Of a stretch of 64,000 bases of DNA, positions 55,867 through 64,000 are shown one piece after another. The notes beneath the pieces are model-generated. The model ran no database searches, was not told the DNA's origin, and saw only the letters and a program-made list of their open reading frames with translations. The stretch spans positions 1 through 64,000 of the forward strand of contig NZ_AQUR01000099.1 in the NCBI RefSeq assembly GCF_000372525.1. The letters are read 5' to 3'. Position 1 is the stretch's first letter, and each line of letters opens with the position of its first letter. Both the position numbers and the translations under genes were made by a program. The DNA is from Cupriavidus neocaledonicus. GTDB lineage: Bacteria > Pseudomonadota > Gammaproteobacteria > Burkholderiales > Burkholderiaceae.

Positions 55867-56553
55867 TCAGTCGCGCAGCCGCTTCAGCGCGGCGCCCGCG
55901 ACGGCGCCAATCTGCGACAGGTAGGCGGTGCCCATGCCGTCGTGGAAGCGGCGCGGGTCGGGCGAACCCAGCACCAGCAGGCCAAAGGCGGCGCCGCGCA
56001 CGTCGGCACCGGCCTCGGCCTCGCCGGCGCGCAGCGGCACGCGCAGCGTCACCATCGCCAGCGAGGTGATGTCGTCGCGCTCCAGCAGGCTGGCCGCCTC
56101 GAAGCCGCTGTTGCTGCCGCAGTACGGCGCACGCAGGCCCTCGGCAAAGATGCGCAGGTCCTCGCTGGCGCCCTGCGCCACTTCCATGTGCGCGTACTGT
56201 TCGGCGACATCCCACAGCCTGAGCGCCACCGCCGGCACGTCGAACACCTGCTGCAGGCCGTCCTGCACCGCATACGGCAGCGCATGCGAATCGGCCTCGG
56301 CCAGCAGGCGCAGTTGCCAGTCGTGCAGGCGCTGCTGGGTGCGGTCGTTCTCGTGGCCATGGCGGACCAGGTCCGCCAGGCGCAGCTCCAGGCCCTTGTT
56401 CTTCTCGCGCAGGATTTCCATCTGGCGTTCCTGCAGCGATACGGCACGATGGCTGTGCGGGCTGGTCAGCTGCACCGCGGCCAGCAGCTCGGCATGCTCT
56501 TCGAAGAATTCAGGATGGCTCTGCAGGTAGGCGGCGACGTCTTGGGCGTTCAT
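55867..56553 (-). CDS. DUF484 family protein
   Basis: A 228-residue GAF-like DUF484 protein: MNAQDVAAYLQSHPEFFEEH is the family start, SLQERQMEILREKNKGLELR is the coiled-coil helix before the GAF-type domain, and it ends MGTAYLSQIGAVAGAALKRL. Function is unknown, but the gene is almost always next to xerC, and here xerC begins 23 bp downstream on the same strand, so the two are an operon. A pair of REP-type repeats lies upstream. Confidence 0.9.
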   Translation of the reverse strand: MNAQDVAAYLQSHPEFFEEHAELLAAVQLTSPHSHRAVSLQERQMEILREKNKGLELRLADLVRHGHENDRTQQRLHDWQLRLLAEADSHALPYAVQDGLQQVFDVPAVALRLWDVAEQYAHMEVAQGASEDLRIFAEGLRAPYCGSNSGFEAASLLERDDITSLAMVTLRVPLRAGEAEAGADVRGAAFGLLVLGSPDPRRFHDGMGTAYLSQIGAVAGAALKRLRD

Positions 56554-56669
56554 GGGGCGTGGACCGGTAGAGGTAAAGTGGGTGGCAGTTTAGCAAACCC
56601 ACCCCGCCAGAAGAGGCGCGCGGTGTTGGATGCTCCCAAGCCGCCCGATCTTGCCCAAGCAAGGTGTTC

Positions 56670-56818
56670 CCCCTCTCCCCTCATGGGGAGAGGGTTGGGG
56701 CGAGGGGTGGTCCAGCGAGGTGTCACATCAAGCAAGGCCAACGGTTTTAACCCGCAGGTCTCAGCCTTTGATCCGCCTGCCCTCACCCCCCAGTCCCTCT
56801 CCCGCTTGCGGGAGGAGC
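56670..56818. repeat. Pair of inverted REP-like palindromes (BIME-type), copy 3
   Basis: Unit one at 56670-56707 (CCCTCTCCCCTCATGGGGAG then AGGGTTGGGGCGAGGG). Unit two at 56779-56818 (GCCCTCACCCCCCAGTCCCT then CTCCCGCTTGCGGGAGGAG). They lie between rodA and DUF484. Unit one has a diverged stem (CTCCCC/GGGGAG); unit two keeps the CCCGCTTGCGGG stem seen at 5.0 and 14.3 kb. Confidence 0.8.
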
Positions 56819-56826
56819 GACCCAGC

Positions 56827-57969
56827 CTACGTCTGGATCAGCCGCTTCTGCCGCGAAATGCTCATCAAAATGCCGATGCCCGCCCCCAGCGTCACCAGCG
56901 CGGTACCGCCGTAGCTCAGCAGCGGCAGCGGCACGCCCACCACCGGCAGGATGCCGCTGACCATGCCCATGTTGACGAAGGCATAGGTGAAGAAGATCAG
57001 CGTGATCGACCCCGCCAGCAGCCGCGAGAACAGCGTCGGCGCATTGGCCGCGATAAAGAGCCCGCGGAAGATCAGCAGCAGGTACAGCACCAGCAGCACC
57101 GCGTTGCCGATCAGGCCGAACTCTTCCGAGTACACCGCGAAGATAAAGTCGGTGTGCTTTTCCGGGATGAACTCCAGGTGGGTCTGCGTCCCCTTGAGCC
57201 AGCCCTTGCCCTCGACCCCGCCCGAGCCAATCGCGATGATCGACTGGATCGTGTGGAAGCCCTTGCCGAGCGGATCGCTGGTCGGGTCCAGCAGCGTGCA
57301 GACGCGGTGCTGCTGGTAGTCATGCAGCACCGGCCAGTTCACGCCCGGTGCGCACATGTCGTTCTGGAACGTGATCAGCAGCGTGATGGCGACCACCAGG
57401 ATCGCCAGCAGCGGCAGGATCAGCTTCCACGACAGCCCGGCGAAGTAGATCACGTACAGGCCCGCGGCCATCACCAGCAGCGCCGTGCCCAGGTCGGGCT
57501 GCTTGGCGATCAGCCCCACCGGGATCAGCAGCAGCACCAGCGCGACGACGAAGTCGAACCACCGGATCACGCCCTCGCGCTTCTGGAAGTACCACGCCAG
57601 CATCAGCGGCATCGAGATCTTCATGATCTCGGACGGCTGGATCACCATGCCGACATAGAGCCAGCGGCGCGCGCCCTTGCGGATCAGCCCGAACATGGCC
57701 ACCGCGATCAGCAGCGCCACGCCTACCGTATAGATCGGCACCGCCACCCGCATCAGCGTCTGCGTCGGCAGGTAGGCGATCACGAACATCACCACGTACG
57801 ACAGCAGGATGTTGCGCAACTGGTCCTCGACCCGGCCCGGCATGTCGATGGCGGCCGAATACAGCGCCACGATGCCGGTGGCGAACAGCAGGAACACGAT
57901 CAGCGAAAGCGGCTTGTCAAAACCGGTCAGCGCGGTCTTGAGCAGGGACATGACGCGGCGTCGATCCAT
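56827..57969 (-). CDS. rodA: Rod shape-determining protein RodA (SEDS glycosyltransferase)
   Basis: A 380-residue SEDS-family protein with about ten transmembrane helices that polymerises glycan strands of the lateral cell wall together with PBP2. Family motifs: KQPDLGTALLVMAAGLYVI, a large periplasmic loop (DPTSDPLGKGFHTIQSIIAI), SGGVEGKGWLKGTQTHLEFIPEKHTDFIFAV and, near the end, GVPLPLLSYGGTALVT. The start ATG at 57969 gives the usual N-terminus; an in-frame ATG at 57951 is an alternative. It follows mrdA by 11 bp. Confidence 0.95.
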   Translation of the reverse strand: MDRRRVMSLLKTALTGFDKPLSLIVFLLFATGIVALYSAAIDMPGRVEDQLRNILLSYVVMFVIAYLPTQTLMRVAVPIYTVGVALLIAVAMFGLIRKGARRWLYVGMVIQPSEIMKISMPLMLAWYFQKREGVIRWFDFVVALVLLLIPVGLIAKQPDLGTALLVMAAGLYVIYFAGLSWKLILPLLAILVVAITLLITFQNDMCAPGVNWPVLHDYQQHRVCTLLDPTSDPLGKGFHTIQSIIAIGSGGVEGKGWLKGTQTHLEFIPEKHTDFIFAVYSEEFGLIGNAVLLVLYLLLIFRGLFIAANAPTLFSRLLAGSITLIFFTYAFVNMGMVSGILPVVGVPLPLLSYGGTALVTLGAGIGILMSISRQKRLIQT

Positions 57970-57980
57970 GCGCGTCTCCT

Positions 57981-60287
57981 TCAGCGGGTGGCGTCGGCAC
58001 CGCTGGCTGCCTTGGCAGCCACGGGCCTGACGCGTGGTTTGGGCGCGGGCGCCTTGGCCGGCACGGCCGCCGCCGAGGCCGGCGCGGGGCCCTGCGGCTT
58101 GCTGTGCCCCAGCGCCTGCAGCATGCGCTGGTCCAGCGTCTGCACGGCCGAGGCCGGGGCGATGGCGTCGGGATCCAGCGTCGCGGCGATCGCCTCCGGC
58201 GTCGGCAGCTGTGCGGCCGAGGCCGCCGCCACCGCGCTGGCGGCAGCGCCGCTGGCCGGTGCGCCGCCGCTGGACATCACCGTGGCGCTGGCAATGCTGG
58301 CGGTCTGGCCGGTGGTGAACACGCTCGGCGTATCCACCGGCGCGCGCCCGGCTACGCGCTCGCCGGTGGGCGGGGCGATCGCCTCCAGTTCGGCGGGCCA
58401 CTTGCCGGTCAGGTAGTAGTCCATCACCTTGCGCGCGATCGGCGCGGCCACCGCGGCGCCGAAGCCGGCGTTCTCGACGATCAGCGCAATCGCGATCCTG
58501 GGGTTGTCGGCCGGCGCGAAGGCGGTGTACAGCGAGTGGTCGCGCTTGTGCTCGGCGAGCGCGTGGTGGTTGTACTTCTCGCCCTTGGACAGGCTGTAGG
58601 TCTGCGCCGTGCCGGTCTTGCCGGCGGACTCGTAGGCGGCGCCGGCAAACACGCGCGCGGCCGTGCCCGAATGCGTCACTGCCACCATGGCGCGCTTGAT
58701 CACGTTGATGTCGGCCTGCTTCAACGGGATGGTGTAGCTTTCCTTGGGCACGGTCAGCGTGCGCTTGCGCGTGACCGCGTCTTCGATGGCCTTGACCAGG
58801 TGCGGCTTCATCACCTTGCCGTCGTTGACGATCACCGAGGTCGCCTGCGCCAGCTGCAGGATGGTGAAGCTGTTGTAGCCCTGGCCGATGCCCAGCGAGA
58901 TGGTCTCGCCCTCATACCACTTCTGCTGCTCGGGCTTGCGGTAGGCGCGCCGCTTCCATTCGGTCGACGGCAGGATGCCGCGGCTTTCGCCTTCGATGTC
59001 GATGCCGGTGATCTGGCCGAAGCCCAGCGGCTTCATGAAGTCATGGATGCCGTTGACGCCCATGTCGCGCGCCAGCGCGTAGTAGTAGGTGTCGCACGAA
59101 TGCACGATCGAGCTGTGCATGTCGACCCAGCCGTGGCCGCCCGGCTTGTCGTCGCGGAAGGTGTGGTTGCCCAGCGTGAAAAAGCCCGGGTCGGCCATGC
59201 CCCACGCCGCGGTGCGCTTGCCGGTGGTGAGCGCGGCCAGCGCCATGAACGGCTTGTAGGTCGAGCCCGGCGGATAGGTGCCCCGCAGGGGGCGGTTCAG
59301 CAGCGGCTTGTCGGGCGAGCCGTTGAGCTCGTTCCAGGTATTGGTGTCGATGCCCTCGACGAACAGGTTGGGGTCGAAGGTCGGCTTGGAGACGAACGCC
59401 AGGATGTCGCCGGTGGACGGCTCGATCGCCACCAGCGCGCCGCGACGGTTGCCATAGAGCGCCTCGGCCAGCTGCTGCAGGCGGATGTCGAGCGACAGGA
59501 TCAGGTTGTTGCCGGGCGTGGCGGGCGACGTGGACAGCGTGCGGATCGGGCGCCCGCCCGCGCTGACTTCCACTTCCTCGAAGCCGGTCAGCCCGTGCAG
59601 CTCGCTCTCGTAGCTCTGCTCCAGGCCGATCTTGCCGATGTAGTTGGTGCCCTTGTAGTTGTCGGCATCCTTGCGCGGGTCATACCTGGCGCCGTCGGCG
59701 TCGTTGGCCACGTCCATGGCCTCGATGCGCTCCTGGTCGCGCTGCGAGATCCGGCCCAGGTAGCCGATCACGTGCGAGGCCGACTCGCCCAGCGGATACT
59801 GGCGGAACAGCCGCGCGCGCACGTCGACGCCGGGAAAGCGGAAGCGCTGCGCCGAAAAGCGCGCCACCTCCGCGTCGGTCAGCTGGCTGCGGATCGGCAG
59901 ACTTTCAAAGCTGCGCGACTCCTCCATCAGCCGCTTGAAGCGGCGCCGGTCGCGCGGCTGGATCTCGACCAGCGCGGACAGGCCCTCGATGGTGTTGTCG
60001 AGCGTATCGGTCAGCTTGGACGGGGTGATCTCCAGCGTGTACGCCGAATAATTGCGCGCCAGCACGATGCCGTTGCGGTCCATGATGATGCCGCGGTTGG
60101 GCTCGATCGGCGCCACTGAAATGCGGTTGTCCTCGGCCTTGGCCGAGTACTGGTCATGCTTGTACCACTGCAGCCACAGGAAGCGCGAGAACAGCAGGCC
60201 GAAGCAGATCACCGTAAACAGCGCCGCGGCCGCCACGCGGATGCGGAAGCGGCCGATTTCCAGTTCGACGTTGCGGATTTCGGTCAT
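57981..60287 (-). CDS. mrdA: Penicillin-binding protein 2 (transpeptidase)
   Basis: A 768-residue inner-membrane transpeptidase. One N-terminal helix (RVAAAALFTVICFGLLFSRF) anchors a pedestal domain and then the penicillin-binding domain, with the catalytic SxxK in PGSTYKPF, SCDTY as SxN-type motif and KTGTAQ as the KTG motif. It crosslinks lateral-wall peptidoglycan with RodA. The C-terminal 110 residues are a low-complexity Ala/Pro/Ser tail that makes it longer than the roughly 630 residues of E. coli PBP2. It follows mreD by 63 bp. Confidence 0.96.
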   Translation of the reverse strand: MTEIRNVELEIGRFRIRVAAAALFTVICFGLLFSRFLWLQWYKHDQYSAKAEDNRISVAPIEPNRGIIMDRNGIVLARNYSAYTLEITPSKLTDTLDNTIEGLSALVEIQPRDRRRFKRLMEESRSFESLPIRSQLTDAEVARFSAQRFRFPGVDVRARLFRQYPLGESASHVIGYLGRISQRDQERIEAMDVANDADGARYDPRKDADNYKGTNYIGKIGLEQSYESELHGLTGFEEVEVSAGGRPIRTLSTSPATPGNNLILSLDIRLQQLAEALYGNRRGALVAIEPSTGDILAFVSKPTFDPNLFVEGIDTNTWNELNGSPDKPLLNRPLRGTYPPGSTYKPFMALAALTTGKRTAAWGMADPGFFTLGNHTFRDDKPGGHGWVDMHSSIVHSCDTYYYALARDMGVNGIHDFMKPLGFGQITGIDIEGESRGILPSTEWKRRAYRKPEQQKWYEGETISLGIGQGYNSFTILQLAQATSVIVNDGKVMKPHLVKAIEDAVTRKRTLTVPKESYTIPLKQADINVIKRAMVAVTHSGTAARVFAGAAYESAGKTGTAQTYSLSKGEKYNHHALAEHKRDHSLYTAFAPADNPRIAIALIVENAGFGAAVAAPIARKVMDYYLTGKWPAELEAIAPPTGERVAGRAPVDTPSVFTTGQTASIASATVMSSGGAPASGAAASAVAAASAAQLPTPEAIAATLDPDAIAPASAVQTLDQRMLQALGHSKPQGPAPASAAAVPAKAPAPKPRVRPVAAKAASGADATR

Positions 60288-60350
60288 GGTACTGCGTGGC
60301 CTGGAGAAATCGGTGGTGGGCGATGGTGGCGAGGGCGGGCGACGGCGGCG

Positions 60351-60863
60351 TCAGATCGGCCGGGTCTCGTCGACATCGGTCGAGCGGCGCTGCGGCGCCA
60401 GCAGCAGGCTGGTGGCGAGCGGCCACAGCAGCGCCTCGATCGCCGGCGCCAGCAGCAGCGGCCAGCCCGGCAGCGGCGCGCCCATGGCCAGCCGGATCAG
60501 CACCGGCACCGCGTGCGCGATGAACAGCAGCGGCAGCACGTGCAGCGCCTGGGTATAGACCGTGAACCACAGCACGCGGCGGTGGATGGTGATGGCGAAG
60601 TAGGCCAGCAGCGTGTACGCCAGCGCGTGCTCGCCCAGCAGCCGGGCATCGTGCACGTCCATCAGCAGGCCCAGCAGGAAGGCCACGCCCATGCCCACCT
60701 TGCGCGGCTGGTGGATGTTCCAGAACACCAGCACCAGCGCCACCATGTCCGGGATCCACAGCGTGGTGCCCCACGGCATCAGGTTGAACAGGAACGCCAG
60801 CACGAAACTGAAGGCGATGAAGGCCGGATTGACCGGCCGCAGCAGGTATTGGGGATTGGTCAC
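60351..60863 (-). CDS. mreD: Rod shape-determining protein MreD
   Basis: A 170-residue membrane protein with about five helices: NPAFIAFSFVLAFLFNLMPW, DMVALVLVFWNIHQPRKVGM, GVAFLLGLLMDVHDARLLGE. It starts at a GTG that overlaps the mreC stop (GTGA) and has GGAGG seven bases upstream. It acts in the elongasome with MreC and RodA/PBP2. Confidence 0.92.
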   Translation of the reverse strand: MTNPQYLLRPVNPAFIAFSFVLAFLFNLMPWGTTLWIPDMVALVLVFWNIHQPRKVGMGVAFLLGLLMDVHDARLLGEHALAYTLLAYFAITIHRRVLWFTVYTQALHVLPLLFIAHAVPVLIRLAMGAPLPGWPLLLAPAIEALLWPLATSLLLAPQRRSTDVDETRPI

Positions 60864-61825
60864 CGTGGTGCCTCCTTGGCGGGCGGGGCCTTGCCGGCCG
60901 CCGCGCTGTCGGCGGCGGCGCGCGCCGCGGCGGACTTGGCGCCCTTGACCGGCGCTTCCGGCCGGGCCTCCACCGCTTCGCGCGCCGGGATGTTGGCGTC
61001 GTAGCGCACCACCAGCAGCTGGCGGTGCGCGCGCACGCCGGCCACCGGCTCGCAATAGACGCGCGAGAACGCGGTATCGGCCTTGCGCTCGATCTGCACG
61101 ATCTTCGCCACCGGCAGGCCCGGCGGATAGGTACCGTCCAGCCCCGAGGTCACCAGCAGGTCGCCCTGCTGCAGGTCGGCGGCGGCGGCCATGAAGCGCA
61201 GGTCCAGGTGGCCCGCGCGCGCGCCGCCGAAGGCCACGCTGCGCAGGCCGTTGCGCACCACCTGCACCGGAATCGCCTGGTCCTTGTCGGTCAGCAGCGT
61301 CACCTCGGACTGGAACGGCGACACGCGCGTGACCTGCCCCACCACGCCGCGTTCGTCGATCACCGGATAGCCGGCGCGCAGGCCATGCTGGCTGCCCTTG
61401 TCGATGACGATGCGCTGGCTGTACGGGTCGCGCGCGTCATAAAGAATTTCGGCCGCGGTCACCGGCGTTGCGGACTGCTGCGCCAGCCCGAGCAGCTTGC
61501 GCAGCTGGTTGTTCTCGGCCTCGAGCTGCGCCTGGCGCACCGAGGCCTGCGCCTGCTGCACCGCGTTCTGGCGCAGCTCGCGGTTCTCGGTGGCGAGCGT
61601 CGCCGACGACTGCGCATAGTCGAACATCGTGCGCAGCGCGTCGCGCGGCGCCAGCACCAGGCGCTCGACCGGCATCAGCACGGTGGCCGCAACCTGCCGG
61701 CCCACGCGCAGCGCGTCGAAACGGGCATCGACCACCAGCAGCGCCAGCGCGATGCCCACGTACAGGACCAGCCTGGCGACGGCCGAGGTGCCTTGCTTGA
61801 AGAGCGGCGGAGGGGAGTAATCCAT
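60860..61825 (-). CDS. mreC: Rod shape-determining protein MreC
   Basis: A 321-residue protein: an N-terminal transmembrane helix (VARLVLYVGIALALLVVDAR), a coiled coil (ENRELRQNAVQQAQASVRQA), then two beta-barrel-like domains (ILYDARDPYSQRIVIDKGSQ, GLRAGYPVIDERGVVGQVTR). It ends in a long low-complexity tail. It links MreB to the periplasmic wall synthases. mreD begins at its stop; mreB lies 196 bp upstream. Confidence 0.94.
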   Translation of the reverse strand: MDYSPPPLFKQGTSAVARLVLYVGIALALLVVDARFDALRVGRQVAATVLMPVERLVLAPRDALRTMFDYAQSSATLATENRELRQNAVQQAQASVRQAQLEAENNQLRKLLGLAQQSATPVTAAEILYDARDPYSQRIVIDKGSQHGLRAGYPVIDERGVVGQVTRVSPFQSEVTLLTDKDQAIPVQVVRNGLRSVAFGGARAGHLDLRFMAAAADLQQGDLLVTSGLDGTYPPGLPVAKIVQIERKADTAFSRVYCEPVAGVRAHRQLLVVRYDANIPAREAVEARPEAPVKGAKSAAARAAADSAAAGKAPPAKEAPR

Positions 61826-62021
61826 TTACCCGAACAAAGGCCGGAGGCCACGCGGAAACGCCCCGCCGCCCGCCGCGGCGCGCCCCGGCCCCTGGCGGGG
61901 ACAGGCGCGGCACGGTCGGGCGGCGGGAGCTGCCAGGGCCCGGCCCCGGCGGATGAGGCGCCGCGACGCCGCCATGATCGCTCGATCCGGCAGGCCGCGC
62001 ATCGCCACGTGAGCGTCCTTC

Positions 62022-63675
<1,654 letters not shown>

Positions 63676-63975
63676 ATGGCCCTCGACCTATCCGACGTCA
63701 AGCGCATTGCCCACCTCGCCCGCATCGAAACCAGCGATGACGAGGCCGCCCAGACGCTTGCGCAGCTGAACAACTTTTTCTCGCTGGTCGAGCAGATGCA
63801 GGCGGTCGACACCACCGGCATCGAACCGCTGGCGCATCCGCTGTCGGCGGTGCGCGACATGGTCCAGCGCCTGCGCGAGGACGTGGTCACCGAAGCCGAC
63901 CGCCGCGCCGACTACCAGCGCCCCGCGCCGGCCACCGAAAACGGCCTGTACCTGGTGCCCAAGGTCATCGAATGA
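63676..63975 (+). CDS. gatC: Aspartyl/glutamyl-tRNA amidotransferase subunit C
   Basis: A 99-residue protein: [20 protein letters not shown] is the family start, with [20 protein letters not shown] and [21 protein letters not shown] further on, ending YLVPKVIE. It stabilises GatA in the GatCAB complex that makes Gln-tRNA (and Asn-tRNA) from misacylated precursors. Its stop overlaps the next ATG (ATGA), as expected for gatC-gatA coupling. Confidence 0.96.
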   Translation: MALDLSDVKRIAHLARIETSDDEAAQTLAQLNNFFSLVEQMQAVDTTGIEPLAHPLSAVRDMVQRLREDVVTEADRRADYQRPAPATENGLYLVPKVIE

Positions 63976-64000
63976 CCCTTGCCCGGCCCGCGCCGCCGCC
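63972..64000 (+). CDS. gatA: Start of the next gene, probably gatA
   Basis: An ATG overlapping the gatC stop begins MTLARPAPP and runs off the window edge after nine codons. Gene order makes the GatA amidase subunit most likely, but nine residues cannot show it. Confidence 0.5.

Overview
The window is a GC-rich, densely coded chromosomal segment with about 67 protein genes. It most resembles the main chromosome of a Cupriavidus species (Burkholderiales; C. necator / C. taiwanensis type). The clearest pointer is a recognisable PhaM, the polyhydroxybutyrate-granule/nucleoid protein described from Ralstonia eutropha H16. A methionine synthase split into two genes, the argS-SPOR-dsbA order and the mreBCD-mrdA-rodA block beside gatC also fit this group. 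Species level is inference. I see no rRNA, tRNA, CRISPR, insertion sequence or prophage. Nearly everything is core or conserved metabolism; the most mobile-looking item is one small toxin-antitoxin pair with a frameshifted toxin.

Layout. 1-11.3 kb, all on the minus strand: a catabolic block headed by liuR. It holds a PaaI-type thioesterase, isovaleryl-CoA dehydrogenase, aceK, carbonic anhydrase, a thiolase, an SDR, an acyl-CoA dehydrogenase, four genes chained by ATGA overlaps (DsbA-family isomerase, HAD phosphatase, YchJ, GST) and the start of the methylcrotonyl-CoA carboxylase beta subunit. Two palindromic LiuR-type operators lie upstream of the thioesterase-ivd pair and upstream of liuR. 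11.5-18.5 kb: a metallo-beta-lactamase-fold hydrolase, a BtuF-like protein, an SDR, dsbA, a SPOR protein, argS and a DUF1840 protein. 18.6-23 kb: small membrane stress-type proteins (DUF883, DUF1328), a CHASE3-type histidine kinase, a stand-alone receiver, a LuxR-type response regulator and an alanine-rich secreted repeat protein. 23-28 kb: split metH, a rhodanese and a DUF3567 protein. 28-34 kb: an alpha/beta hydrolase, a DUF3108 protein, an IclR regulator divergent from a Bug-type binding protein, a FAH-family enzyme and an enoyl-CoA hydratase behind a TetR-type operator. 34-38 kb: phaM, a patatin-like phospholipase, a ferritin-like diiron protein behind a possible Fur box, and rfaE2.

38-45.5 kb: coaX and birA diverge from a lipid-transport (Mla/MCE-type) ABC operon: a permease with an N-terminal STAS-like part, an ATPase, an MCE protein and a lipoprotein, followed by a VanZ-domain membrane protein. 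45.5-50.4 kb, minus strand: a six-gene 5-oxoproline operon (pxpB, pxpC, pxpA, DUF969, DUF979, pcp), in which the two DUF membrane proteins are a candidate uptake system. 50.5-51.2 kb: a ParD/ParE-type module. 51.2-56.6 kb: lipB-lipA, a DUF2917 gene divergent from a LysR regulator, xerC and DUF484. 56.8-63.1 kb: the rod-shape operon mreB-mreC-mreD-mrdA-rodA. 63.7 kb: gatC and the first codons of the next gene, probably gatA.

Three intergenic regions (about 5.0, 14.4 and 56.7 kb) each carry a pair of inverted REP-like palindromes with a CTCTCCCGC/GCGGGAGAG core. Several intergenic regions carry clean inverted repeats that look like regulator operators; these, the oxoproline operon and the Fur-box/ferritin-like pair are the best leads.
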